From Cytidiella melzeri (Eukaryota; Basidiomycota; Agaricomycetes; Polyporales; Irpicaceae): a DNA stretch of 64,000 nucleotides. A program made the position numbers and the translations under genes. The notes under the pieces were generated by a model. It had not been told where the DNA came from. It worked only from the letters and a program-made list of their open reading frames with translations, and did not search any database. The stretch lies in the NCBI GenBank assembly GCA_022592445.1, contig JABYQR010000199.1:19941-83940 (forward strand). The letters are read 5' to 3'. Below, one piece after another: positions 24,519 to 34,961 of this stretch (positions within the stretch are counted from its first letter, which is position 1; the number at the start of each line of letters is the position of its first letter).

Positions 24519-26611
24519 GAAGTAACTGAGATGACCGAGTTTTTTATGTAGTTCAAGTAAGTAATGCCAGTTCTATGCACGCTTGCTAAAGAAGTCACTC
24601 GAGTTGATGATAGCGTGTATAAATCATTTGATTTTCTAACAACAGCCACACAAGTCGAGTTCGAGTCGTATATAGTACAAAGATTGTGATAAAAAGTAAA
24701 ACGATAATCAGAGTCCAATTTTCCAACGCTGATTAAAGTAAAAGGTAGAGTTGAGTTGAAGTAGACGTTCTTTAGCAGGAGTTCAGTAAGCTTACCACTT
24801 TCCTGTTCCACCTCGAGTACCATGTCACCAGCGAGTTTCAAAACTAGTTGTTCTGAGTTGGCAACAGTCAGTACGATAGTTGGTACGGAGTGGACATTGA
24901 AAAGTAAGTCTCGATACGGCGTACAGTGTATAGTCGCGCCAGTATCAAGAATATGTACCGACTCGTCTGTTGACGAAGTTGCATACAGCGGAAGCAGAGT
25001 ATGAAAAGTGGTAGTAGTAAGTGAAGTACTTACGTGCATAGTGACGTCGGACTCAGAGAGAGCCGACACCCACGCGCTCTGGTTGCGACGAGGAGTAGTT
25101 GTCGACGGACCAGCAACAGCGGGAGTAGCAACAGCAGCGGCGGCAGTGGCAGCTTTGCCCTTGGCACCAGCAGCAACAGACTTCCGGGTGATACCCTTCC
25201 TCTTCATCGCCTCCTTGGACTTCTCTGTCCAGGGCGAAGGGCAAGTAGGCGTCGTGTGGCCTGTCTCGTTGCAGTTGTAACACTTCATCTTCGAAGTGTC
25301 ACGAACTGACTTCTCCTTCGAGTAAGGAGCGGCGGCCGCACGAGCGGAGGAAGTGGCTTTCGCCGGACGTTCGACACGTTTGTCGACTGCTGGCGACGCG
25401 GCGGATGAACCACCAGCGGGCCTATCGCGAGGAACGAGGGTTGACGAACCCTTGGACCGAGAGCGGTCAAGTGGATGAGCGAGTCGCCAACTATGAAAAT
25501 CGCGGCGGAGCTCGACGCTCAGAGAAATGGGATTGTAGTCGTACTTCTCGCCCGCGGGAGTACGGGAACGCACGCCAGCCTCGTAGCTAGCGCGAGTATG
25601 CGCATAGGCGGGGGGAATGATGCCGACGAGGGCGGAGTAGAAGATGTGTTGGGGAAATTCGATACCCTTGGACAGAATCTTCGAGTACAAGTTGTGCGCG
25701 TCGTCGAGTAGTTTGTCCATTTCGTGGACAGGACGGCGGAGGGAGAAAAGTTGGAAGATTTCGTTCGCGTCCGACATAGTGGAAGTCGGCTCGAACCGTT
25801 CGGAGAGTTTCTCCATGAGTCTGTGCGGCGCGGTCTCGTTGAGATAGTTGGCCATCACAGAGTCTGTGATGTGTCCAGCCAGGACGTTGAAGACGGCCCG
25901 TTGGACCTCTTGAGGAATGGTAAGACCACCCCTGTAGCTATAGAAGTCAACGATGGTCGACATCGCAGTATCGACGCGGAATTTCCACATCGGCCAGGTA
26001 TCAGGACCTGTAAGTTTGCCAACGTCTGCGAAGGCTTTGTGGACGTCGCTAAGCGACATAGTATACTCCACGTCGTGCTTTGGAGGCACGGAAAGGAGGG
26101 ACGACACTGCTCGCGCAGAGTCAGTGGGGCCAGATGGCGAGGGGGACGGTGCACGACGGGCTCTGGGCAGTTTGCCCCTTCGCCTTTCGTGCGCCTCGTC
26201 GTCGTCCATAGGATCGTCACTATCGTCCGACGATGGCTTAGTGGTGTGACGACGGGCGAAGTCGTCGCGGAGTGTGTCGAAAGGAGTGCGACGGCGATCA
26301 GAGGGAGGAGCTGAGACTCGACGTGATGCCGTGTTGCGGGCAGTGGGATGGTCGACGACGGCAGAGGTAGAAGCGACGTTGGGAGCGTCGTCGGAAGGTG
26401 CAGGCCCTGGGGTAACAGCGCGAGAAGCGGAAGACATTGTTGGTTGTTGAAGAGGGGTAGGAGCAGGAGGAGGAGTAGGAGTAGGAGTGAAGACCGGGGT
26501 ACGTCTCCTGCGAGTTGTACGAGGGATAGTGCCTCGAAGAAAGTCGGTTTGTTTTCGTTCGCGCGTAGAACGACGAGGTTGAGGCTGATCAGTAGGATCA
26601 GAGCTCATCAA
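24515..26611 (-). CDS. Copia gag-protease polyprotein (ORF1)
   Basis: A 698-residue open frame. The N-terminus is basic and Pro/Thr-rich (~1-130), followed by an acidic linker. A gag capsid region (~205-390) contains DTWPMWKFRVDTAMSTIVDF and the LF-SLRRPV segment. The CCHC zinc knuckle is CYNCNETGHTTPTCP, preceded by a Lys/Arg stretch. Further on is the aspartic protease active site LDTGATIHC. Translation ends at TGA 24517-24515, shortly before the integrase zinc-binding region continues in the -1 frame. The two frames overlap over 24572-24515. Confidence 0.88.
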   Translation of the reverse strand: MMSSDPTDQPQPRRSTRERKQTDFLRGTIPRTTRRRRTPVFTPTPTPPPAPTPLQQPTMSSASRAVTPGPAPSDDAPNVASTSAVVDHPTARNTASRRVSAPPSDRRRTPFDTLRDDFARRHTTKPSSDDSDDPMDDDEAHERRRGKLPRARRAPSPSPSGPTDSARAVSSLLSVPPKHDVEYTMSLSDVHKAFADVGKLTGPDTWPMWKFRVDTAMSTIVDFYSYRGGLTIPQEVQRAVFNVLAGHITDSVMANYLNETAPHRLMEKLSERFEPTSTMSDANEIFQLFSLRRPVHEMDKLLDDAHNLYSKILSKGIEFPQHIFYSALVGIIPPAYAHTRASYEAGVRSRTPAGEKYDYNPISLSVELRRDFHSWRLAHPLDRSRSKGSSTLVPRDRPAGGSSAASPAVDKRVERPAKATSSARAAAAPYSKEKSVRDTSKMKCYNCNETGHTTPTCPSPWTEKSKEAMKRKGITRKSVAAGAKGKAATAAAAVATPAVAGPSTTTPRRNQSAWVSALSESDVTMHVSTSLTTTTFHTLLPLYATSSTDESVHILDTGATIHCTPYRDLLFNVHSVPTIVLTVANSEQLVLKLAGDMVLEVEQESGKLTELLLKNVYFNSTLPFTLISVGKLDSDYRFTFYHNLCTIYDSNSTCVAVVRKSNDLYTLSSTRVTSLASVHRTGITYLNYIKNSVISVTS
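24539..24545 (-). promoter_or_regulatory. Candidate -1 frameshift slippery heptamer A AAA AAC
   Basis: In the ORF1 frame the codons read ATA AAA AAC, giving the canonical X XXY YYZ heptamer A AAA AAC. A -1 slip there leads directly into ORF2 (LGHLSYFMIKKLL). Downstream RNA structure was not assessed. An ordinary 1-nt indel upstream is the alternative, because frame 2 also encodes a plausible LELHKK before the heptamer. Confidence 0.45.
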
Positions 26612-26694
26612 CTAGTGGGCACGCGGCGGATTAACCACCAGCGGGCAGAGAGTGAGTGCAGATAGTAATATGAGTGAGGTAGTGAGCTTATCCG

Positions 26695-26706
26695 GGGCTC
26701 ATAACC
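26695..26706 (-). other. Copia primer-binding site (half-tRNA iMet type)
   Basis: In element sense GGTTATGAGCCC directly follows the 5' LTR. It is complementary to GGGCTCATAACC, the anticodon-arm sequence of eukaryotic initiator tRNA-Met. This is the arrangement known for Drosophila copia and some other Pseudoviridae, which prime from a 5' half of iMet tRNA rather than the 3' CCA end. Confidence 0.7.
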
Positions 26707-26877
26707 TGTTAGAAGGCTATGAAAGTAGTGGAGAGCGATGAGAGAGCGAGTCTGAGAGGGATCACACAGTGGGAGTTGGGGATCAAAAGTGCGTATCGTT
26801 GCATTGATCAGTTTTAGTCTTATATACGGTAACTACAGTGCCCGTACGTTGAGCGTCTAATTTAATGTAGTCGAACA
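26707..26877 (-). repeat. Copia 5' LTR
   Basis: 171 bp, the partner of 21689-21859. On the plus strand TATATACGG lies near 26821, a possible TATA region in element orientation. It is followed in element sense by the primer-binding site at 26706-26695. Confidence 0.93.
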
Positions 26878-27004
26878 TGGGCTTCATATATCTTATCATT
26901 GATCTTGTGCAGTATTCACTGCTGATGCCGGGTAATTACTTGCTTTGGGAATGAAGGGTTTGAGGGTGTCTCATTAGGCCAACTCCCAGAACATGTTACA
27001 TGTG

Positions 27005-27434
27005 TCCTATTGATGTCTGAACTGCCTCATCCCCATTGAAACTGCCACAGGCTGTGTTTTGATTGTAACTCCTGCTTATAGAGCAATTAGTGGCTGTGAA
27101 ACTGTGTGGAAGAATCAAACACAGTGCTCTATGGTGATGCAACCACGTCCTGTTGATGTCTGAACTGCCTCCACCCATTGAAACTGCCACAGGCTGTGTT
27201 CTGATTGTAACTCCAGCTTACAGAGCAACTAACAACTCTGAAACTTTGTGGAAAAATCATGGAACAAGTGCTCGCTGCTGATGCAACCACATCCTGTTGA
27301 TGTCTGAACTGCCTCACACCCATGGGAACTGCCACAGGCTATGTTCTGATTCCAACTCCTGCTCAGAGAGTAACTAATGGTTGTAAAACTTTGTGAAACA
27401 ATCAGATGCAGTGCTCTCTGCTAATGCAACCACC
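27005..27434. repeat. Tandem repeat, three units of ~143 bp
   Basis: Units begin at 27005, 27148 and 27292 with TCCTRTTGATGTCTGAACTG and share ACTGCCACAGGCT and GATGCAACCAC. They have diverged by point changes. No coding function is evident. Confidence 0.75.
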
Positions 27435-27579
27435 AGCTTACATTGTCCAAGAATGTAGGGGTTGAGAATGTTTTGTTAGCTTTCAAAGGACTGGGGATTC
27501 TTGCTCAGAGCAAAGAATATCCTTCTGATTGTGTTCCTTGTTCAGAGAACAAGCAAAGTTTGTAAATTGCTGTTCATGT

Positions 27580-29029
27580 ACCTGACCAGGATTCAACATC
27601 ATGTGCTGCCAAGAGTGCCGTTAAAATCTGAAACTGAGCAACCTTTGCCCATATACTGGCCATATGTCACATTGCTAAAGAGGGCCTTTACCACTAAGCC
27701 TATCTTGGCAGTCTGGGACCCAGAGCTTCCTACACGTCTGGAGTAGATGCCTTGGGCTATGCGACTGGAGGAATCATCTCCCAGAAATTGAAGGAAGATG
27801 GATTTTACCACTCTATTGCCTACCGGTCTGCATCTATGACTGAAGCTGAGCGCAACTACAAAATCTTTGATTGGGAAATGTTAGCCATCACCGAAGCTCT
27901 CAAAGATTGGTGCCACTACCTTGAAGGGCTCAAGGAACAGTTTGAGATCTGGACAGACCACGCAAACCTGCGGTACTGGAAAACTGCGCAACACCTCACT
28001 CAACGTCAAGCACGTTGTTCATTACTCTTGGCTGACTTTGACTTTGTGTCGGTTCACAAGCCTGGCAGTACCATGATACATGCCAATCCTCTCTCACGCT
28101 GTCATGGATGAAGAAGACAACAAAAATCAGGTGGTACTAAAACTGAAACATTTCTGGATCCTTGCTACTAGCGCGCTTGCTACTACTTCTCCGCTTGAAT
28201 CAAAGATCCGAGAATGCACAGAACAAGAAGCAGAAGTTGCACAAGCTCTCGCTACCCTTCGAAAGAAGGGTCCTTGCAAACTTGTTGGCAGTTTACTCAA
28301 ATGGAAAGAGAGTGACGGACTCATCTACTACAAGGGAAAACAATATATCTCTAGCAACAAAGAGCTCTGTTATGGAATTGTCAAATCTTGCCATGGCACT
28401 CCCTCTGCTGGTCATCTGGGCAAACACAGCACCATAGAGCTAGTCTCACAGCACTATTGGTGGCTGAAGATGAATGCCTTTTCAAGGACTTCCGTACCAG
28501 ACTGTGATTGCTGTCAACGCTACCAGTTAGCTCAGCACCCTAAAGCCGTACTACAGCCTCAGGAAACTCCGGCCAGACCTTGGGAACACATTGGTGTAGA
28601 CCCCATCACTCAGCTTCCACCCTCTAAGGGATTCAATTTGATTGTGGTCTACATTGACCACTACTCCGATCAAACACATATCATCCCTGCTACTACCAAA
28701 GCCAACACTGAGGGGATTGCTGATCTACATGACAAAGAAGTGTTCCAACTTCACGGTATTCCCCAGAAGGTGTTCTCTGACTGAGGACCCCAGTTTGCAG
28801 CGCACTTCATGCATGCGCTCTATCACTGCTTGGGTATAGAGACTGATTTTCCAACCGTCTATCATCTGCAAGGAAATGGCAAAGTTGAACGCAAAAATCA
28901 GGATATTGATCTGTACCTATGTCTATTCTTTCAGCAACAACAAGATGATTGGGTCGATCATCTGCTGGTGGCAGAGCTTTTGCTCAACTTGTGAGTACAT
29001 GCAGGTAACTCTCAAACACTGTTTGAAGT
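27580..29029 (+). pseudogene. Decayed Ty3/gypsy pol fragment (RNase H-integrase)
   Basis: A plus-strand remnant with frame breaks. 27600-27745 encodes the RT/RNase H junction (FTTKPILAVWDPELPTRLE). 27752-28111 gives RNase H (GYATGGIISQKL, TEAERNYKIFDWEMLAI, NPLSR). 28080-28784 gives the integrase zinc-binding region and core (QHYWWLKMNAF, GVDPITQLPPSKGFN) and ends at an in-frame stop inside the second catalytic Asp region (FSD). 28809-28994 continues with ALYHCLGIE and VERKNQDI. The coding signal stops near 29029, where a family-2 LTR begins. Gag, protease and most of RT are missing. It differs from the chromovirus at 49-57 kb in sequence, so it is a separate, older insertion. Confidence 0.8.
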
Positions 29030-29772
29030 TGACATGGATAGTCCAACAGAGACCGGATTTTTCCATCATAGTCACAAGTTTACAGCATTAGGCACCTATC
29101 TAGAGCGCTTATTTTCCGGCTAGGATTGTTACCAGACCTAACCCTAACCTGGGTCACGTGACATCCTGCGTTATTGATCAATAGTCCAGACCCAAACCCT
29201 AGACTCAATCTGGAGCGGTTCCAGACCAACCTAGGCTATTGTTCTATTGTTCCCCTTCCATTGTTGAGGATTCCCCCAGTTCCTATTGTTCTATTGTTTC
29301 CTGTCTATTGTCTTCCGTCTATTGTTAGGTATTCCCCAGGGATTCCCCCAGTTTCTATTGTTCTATTGTTCCTGTTCTATTGTTCTACGTACCCTGGTCC
29401 CTGATTGTTACCCTGGTCCTTTATTGTTCTATTGTTATTCCAGCCCCACAGTCACTCCTGTCCCTAGTGTGGGAACTTGTGCACAGACTACCCAGACACA
29501 GTATATATAACAGACCTTACTCTCCCTAGCTCTGCATCTTGACCTCTCTGTCATTTGCACTGCTAGGTGAGTTACTGCATGTAACTGAGTATTATACCCT
29601 ATTAACTCTGTCATTTGCACTGCTAGTATCCAGCCTCAGTGCCTGCTTGCCTGCTCATCATTGACTTTGACCTTGTTTTGACCTTGTTGTCGTTGTTGGA
29701 TATCTACCCCCCTTCCTCTCTACTTTACTCCCTTGTTAGGGCTATCAGCATAGCAGCAGTCACTCCGCAACA
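29030..29772 (+). mobile_element. Solo LTR, family 2 (with intron-like segment)
   Basis: 743 bp, starting TGACATGGATAG and ending CCGCAACA, homologous to the chromovirus LTRs. It carries two TTAGGG-like units, repeated CTATTGTTC motifs and a TATATATAA box near 29510. Downstream is a 60-nt GT-AG segment (29567-29626) bounded by two copies of TGTCATTTGCACTGCTAG. The flanking 5-mers (GAAGT, TATGA) do not match, so no target duplication is seen. Confidence 0.75.
29567..29626 (+). other. Intron-like segment in LTR leader
   Basis: Starts GTGAGT, contains ATTAAC, and ends GCTAG. It is flanked by the direct repeat TGTCATTTGCACTGCTAG, whose second copy forms its 3' end. The 3' LTR of the chromovirus and the solo LTR at 55298 have the same region without it. 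Confidence 0.5.
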
Positions 29773-29876
29773 TATGACATCATTTACTAGAATTTTCCAC
29801 ACTATGCCATCATAGTTCCAGCATGTTCCACAAGGTTCCAGAGAGTTCTATCATGTGATACACAGATAACAAAAGG

Positions 29877-30304
29877 AGCACATCAATGATGGAGTGCGCA
29901 TCATTTGATAGGCGCTGAAATAAGTGCCGGAATAAGGGCCAGATAAGTGCCAGATAAGCACCAGGTAAGCACCTAAATATTCCCAATAATACCATTGCCT
30001 GTAATAGCAAGTCTTGTAGAAACATCAAAAATCTGTGACACTCTGTAGTCTATCAGAGCCAACATTGATAGCCTCACAACTGCACTAGCAGCATTAAGTC
30101 ATGTAAATATGATAGACTCTCATATACCGTGAAAGATCAGACTGTCTTTCTGAGTCTACGTAGGAACTCATACAGCAGATAACATTGTGGGCGCTGTCAC
30201 AGATTTTCAATGTTTCTACAAGACTTGCCTTTACAGGCAACAGTATTATTGGGAATATTTAGGCGCTTATCCAGTGCCTATCAATTGATGTGCACTCCAT
30301 CCAC
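29877..30304. repeat. Fold-back (hairpin) repeat, copy 1
   Basis: The left arm to ~30040 and right arm 30196-30304 are inverted copies (CAAGTCTTGTAGAAACAT and ATAAGCGCCTAAATATTCCC in both). A ~155-nt spacer separates them. The left arm also has an 11-bp tandem array of ATAAGYGCCAG-type units. A second copy lies at 38695-39035. Confidence 0.65.
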
Positions 30305-30307
30305 TGC

Positions 30308-30976
30308 GGGCAAAGGCCAATTTCACATGACGTGAAATGATTGTGAGAGTTATTTGATATGTTAAAAATCCCGTGAATATATAGTTATGTTTGGGGGGTT
30401 AGATTAATATACAATCAAAGACATTTTTGTGATTTTTCTACAAATTTTCAAGCCTATCTACTGGCAGCCTTTCCGCGCTCCAAAAATCTGTGTGAATATT
30501 GATTTTTCGGGCAGATTTCCGACCAACCTAAAATTGTAAAAACAATTAGATTTCCCATGTGTGTCGGGTGATGGCAAACATAACGTGGCAAACAACTTTC
30601 AAGAACTTTTCGGTAGCACGTGCATGCAACGAGGTAGGCCGCCGGAAATTCTACCCGCCCTTTCCTTTTCTTGATTTTTTCATGCCCTTTTCCCATGCCC
30701 CGCCGAATCCGTGGAAGGCATCTTTTCCACTTGGTTTTCTGAGCCTTGAAAGGTAACTTTCCTTTCATTTTTCTTTTTGATTTAACTACCACTTAAACAA
30801 CAGAAATTCCTGCGCCGGAAAAGCCACAGAATTTGTATAGCATTATTTTGTATTCTCAAACATTAAGAAACAATTCCGATCCCAAAATTGCCTATGGATT
30901 ATCTGCTGATAGTTAACATTTAAATGGGTAATCATGCAAATTTCAAGGCGTGTGAAATCGGCGTTTGCCCCTAGTG
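30308..30976. repeat. Inner inverted-repeat element, ~670 bp
   Basis: Ends with imperfect ~30-bp inverted repeats: GGGCAAAGGCCAATTTCAC on the left, GTGAAATCGGCGTTTGCCCC on the right. AT-rich interior without a coding frame; resembles a MITE. Autonomous partner unknown. Confidence 0.5.
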
Positions 30977-31166
30977 ATCATTGATGCACTGATGCGCTCT
31001 CTGTCTCTGATACACTGATGCGGTCCTTTTCTTATCTGTGTATCACATGATAGAACTCTCTGGAACCTTGTGGAACATGCTGGAACTATGATGTCATAGT
31101 TTTTAGAACCTTCTGGCACTTCAAGATCCTCCTAGAAGAGTTGACTGCAAAAACGTTAACACGACG

Positions 31167-34100
31167 TCACGGTTGACAACCTTGCATCAAAACTTTGTAC
31201 ACAAAGGACTGAGTCCGAATGACCAGGTATGTGGACATGTCATTGATTGCATGATTATAGAGAAGTGCCCCTAACTTACCTGTTGCCTTCCAGATATCAA
31301 GCAGCAGACCACCGTGCTCATTCTCTAGGAGATTGGGATGTAGATGAAACACGCTAACTCGCTGCAAGGCTTTGAAGTGTTTCCCAATCAGGTTGTTACA
31401 ATATTTGACTAAGTACTGCCCCCACACAGGATATATTGACAGCCTGTCCACTGATGAACTTTGCAGCTGAATTGCTATGAGTTGCCGGTGTGCATCGTTC
31501 CAAGCTGTATGGGACACATGCCATACATATTTGTTGAGCCCCAAAAGATATGTATGAAGAAGCTTGACAGCTGTATCACGATGGACGTTGAGACCTGAAG
31601 ATGGTGTGTAATTGTTGCCAATGAAGTCGGCGACCGTGACCTGCCAATTTCAACTCACCTTCTAATACCAACAGTTTATTGTAATGATCCCTGGGACGGA
31701 TCTGAGTATGCAAAGCTAGGCACCAATGTCAGCGGGGTAAGGACCTACAATGCAGTGTTGTACACATACGAGAGTCTTCCAAAAGCTTGCTATAGCGGTG
31801 CGCGGGTTGCTCGGTGAACCACTTCATGAGATCTTTCGCAATTTTGTCTTTGATCTCATTCTTGACAGCCTGACGTGCTTCACCTTTGAGCTTCTGATTC
31901 TTCAGCTGTAAGTCCTGTGTTTCTGTGTTAGAGATATGTTCATGATACAGACCACGTGCTTTCTGGATCAGCTGCTTCATCCAAAATTGCGCTATCAGAT
32001 CTTTGATCCCACTTGTGGTCTGCATCGCCTCAACCTTTTGCTCATTGCCATGAGTGGCAGCAACCAGCTGGCTGACAATTCCCTTGACAATCTCATCCGT
32101 TGTATGTGCTACTCCTTCCTATGAAATGGCGGGGGACAAGTTGTCATGGATGGCCTGACTAGCCCTTAATTTTCGCAATTTACCTCTTGTTTTTATCTGT
32201 AAAACTCCGGGCTGTAGCTCAGTTGCAACCTTCTCTGCACAAGCTCCCTTTTCACGTCTATTAAGCGCCCGTATCACGTGGCTTAGACGCTCCACACGGT
32301 CACATTACTTGCTACTACGTCACACTGGCATGTGACTTAGCTTAAGTAAGACCACATGGCTACAAGCACATGGCTCAGCCCATAGCTAGGGTTTGACGTC
32401 ATAGATACTGTCCACATGGGCTCCTTATTGTTCTTTCCCTATTGTTCTCTTTATGGAAGGATGTTCTCACAGGTGTGGGAATGGAATACAATAGTTGGTC
32501 TCCTTTTAGATAGATTTTCTCACGAGTAGAGTTCTTGGCAAGGTCTAGACAATAGCTATTGTTCTCCTTTAGGTAGTTCTTTTGTTCTTCGTTCACATGG
32601 CTTCTTGCAAAGCCTGCCCTTAACATGGTCTGTGCGCAGGTTCCTGAAGTCTATATAAACAGCTGCATGTACGCTCCTAGCCCCCATCTCGACCTCTTGG
32701 TCTTTACTGGGCTAGGTAAGCAAACCCCCTCTTGTACTACATAGCGGGTAGTATCAATCTAACTTGGTCTTTACTGGGCTAGACAACTTGTATAAAGTCT
32801 GATAGCTGGTGAGAGCACTGTGCTGCACGCCTGCCACCGACTCCTCGTCAATATCCACTTCGTGTCCCTGTCTGTCACGTCGAGCCTTGTCTCCGTGTTA
32901 CAAGTTAGAATTGAACTGCTGTGGCACCCGCATTGCGCACCTTGTACAAGCTGTGATAGCCACCGTGAGTTTCCAGTTCTCTTGCATGTCCTCTGGCATG
33001 ACACTTACGGCAGAACTTGTTTCCAGTCAATCCAATATGTGAGCACAGCTCAGATTGCTGTGGACTATCAGCTGGCTCAACCTGTACTATTAGGCGAAAC
33101 AAGATTTCTTGTTCCAGAAGGCAATTGTAGGCTTTGTGCCAACAATCTAGCCCTACATCTTCCGCAAACACATCAAGTTGCTCGAGTGCAGTCGCAGTGG
33201 GAGATGTTGAGCCAAAGTGGAAGAAATACTCCTGCTGAAGCTTGCAGTGCAGCAGGTTCAAATTAGCTGCGTACACGTTTGTATGTGCAATATACTGCTT
33301 CGAATGATTTCCTGACACATCGTCCGCCCACGACATCAGACCAAGTGTAAACGTTGGTCGCCCTTGGGTCTTGAGCCGCACTGGGTGGGATAATTCTTGT
33401 GTCCACTCCGGCGCTGTATCTGGTTTCAATGTGAGTGGATCAGATCAGTTTTGACTGTCTTCTGATTAAGATACGCGCTGTCAAATTGGATCTTCATGCC
33501 CTGATTTCTCAAGTCCAAGATATTGCTCATCAGATTGGCAGCAAGTATGTGCACGAATTTGTCGACATGCAAGCAAGCGACACACGTCTGCTCAATGATA
33601 GTAAGCTTTTCCTTGTATTGCAACTTGAACCATTGCACGTATTGACCTGACCGTTATTTCATAGTCTACATGGTAGACATCTGTGCACTCAGTCTCTGTG
33701 CCTGTTTATTTGTCAATAACGCACAGCCACTTTATTGGTATCACAAATCTGCCATCTCGGAGGCGAGCTAACTCCTTAATGTAGAAATGTTGTCCAGGTG
33801 TGTTCTTGAAATCCACCCACATCAACTGTAGAAGATTCCTATCTGTGCTCATTAACCGTTCGGCTTGATAGAACTCAGAGACAGTTGATGAGACTTCTAC
33901 ATAGGGTCAAATATGGGGTTGCACAAGAGGATTTGCCCAGTCCTTGATATCAGCCATCAGGTGAGTACAGCTGTCATCAACATGGTTGATGGCATGCTCA
34001 TGAGGTTGAACATCTGAGCGGCACCGTTGTTATAAAACTTGTTACCCAAGGTTGATACGTGCCATGTCGTCTGAATTCCCATCTCCGTGGTAAGCTTCGT

Positions 34101-34961
34101 CTGAAGTTTCCGTAATGCACTGAACAATGGCACGTCAGGTGTCCCGCATTCTCTCATGACCCATATAATGGTCTTCAAGTGATCATCAGAGAGCCTCAAA
34201 CGAGGGAGGCTGTCCAAGAAGTCAAGCATAAACATCTACAGGTGGTGAGATAAATTTCTTCTGGTCTTCTCAAACAAGCAACTTACGGTCTTCGTTTGAT
34301 ATGGTGCCCATTTGTGAGCATCGTGCCTTGCCTCGCACTGCTCTGCGAGAACTTCTTCGTCCTCATCCTTGTCTAGGTCTGATTGTGTAAGGTATATTGG
34401 TCAGGTCATCAGCTCTCTACTATTGAATGACTCACTCATCATTTCCAGTGCTGTGGCCACATTTGATAATGTTGCGTCCTCATTGTAAAACATACTTCCA
34501 GCATCTGTGTCTGAACTCCAAAACTCCCCAAGACATTGATGTGAGTAACAGCTGAGATCCTCAATCCGCTGGTTCAAGGCCTGATTCAGAGTCTGCCAGA
34601 CAGCTTCACCAGCCAAAAAGTGGATGGTTTGACCACTGTCATCTTGGGTTAAGCCTTCCTCATCTGTATTCATGTTTTGAAGAACACTCGTCAGACTCTC
34701 TGAGCGAACGCGGACCACGTAAGGATGAGGCCGATGCAGGCAAATTTCCGTAAGTGAGAGTGCTGCAGCTGCGCCAACTGTCACGGGGATAGAAGGAGCC
34801 ACATTGGCTATGTTTTGTTGAGACTGCCAATTCAAAGTGGTAACGTGTTTCTCTGCACAAATGTGGGCACTCAGATGTTTTTGCACAACACTCTGTGGCT
34901 TTCCAGATTGCTCTGAACATGTAATACAGCACAGGTGGCTTGGCTGGTCAGGTATGTTCAT
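31167..34961 (-). pseudogene. Broken transposase-like gene of an Agaricomycete repeat family
   Basis: Minus-strand coding blocks in collinear order: 34961-34401 (CxxC plus H-x4-H zinc-finger-like start), 34235-33957 (DFLDSLPRLRLSDDHLKTI, WVMRECGTPDVP), 33429-32905 (LGLMSWADDVSGNHSKQY, FVSTSP-like STSPTATALEQ, ADSPQQSE), 32025-31729 (TTSGIKDLIAQFWMKQLIQK) and 31544-31167 (LQSSSVDRLS, LIGKHFKALQRVSVFHLHP). I recognise this as a large, multi-copy hypothetical-protein family of mushrooms that behaves like a mobile-element gene, but cannot assign it firmly to a named superfamily. The blocks are separated by stops and frame changes. A solo LTR (32142-32900) has split it between the third and fourth blocks listed from the 3' end, so it is certainly non-functional. 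Confidence 0.6.
32142..32900 (+). mobile_element. Solo LTR, family 1, copy B
   Basis: 759 bp from TGTCATGGATGG to CTCCGTGTTA. The 5-bp duplication CAAGT flanks it (32137-32141 and 32901-32905). The terminal CA seen in copy C (CTCCGTATCA) is TA here. TATATAA lies at 32652-32658. The intron-like segment is 32716-32782, starting GTAAGC and ending GGCTAG. Inserted in the transposase-like gene. Confidence 0.85.

Larger units (their letters stand above)
21689..26877 (-). mobile_element. Complete Ty1/copia retrotransposon with matching LTRs
   Basis: A 5189-bp element, sense on the minus strand. LTRs at 21689-21859 and 26707-26877 are both 171 bp and read as identical. In element sense they start TGTTCGACTA and end CTTCTAACA. 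The 5-bp target duplication TGGGC flanks it at 21684-21688 and 26878-26882. Next to the 3' LTR (left side) is a purine tract (TTGAAGGGGAG). Next to the 5' LTR the primer-binding site reads GGTTATGAGCCC. Internal coding covers gag-protease (24515-26611) and integrase-RT-RNase H (21867-24518). All signs point to a very recent insertion. Confidence 0.95.
29801..31100. mobile_element. Composite element with ~66-bp terminal inverted repeats
   Basis: The ends 29801-29869 and 31100-31031 are near-perfect inverted repeats (ACTATGMCATCATAGTTCCA, continuing to CACAGATAA). No transposase is visible inside. It contains two further inverted-repeat structures (29877-30304 and 30308-30976), so it looks like nested non-autonomous DNA elements. 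Flanks show no clear target duplication. Confidence 0.65.

Noticed and set aside
29930..29985. CRISPR-like or satellite array of ATAAGYGCCAG units
   Set aside because: Head-to-tail 11-bp units without spacers inside a fold-back repeat of a eukaryotic genome; a simple minisatellite.
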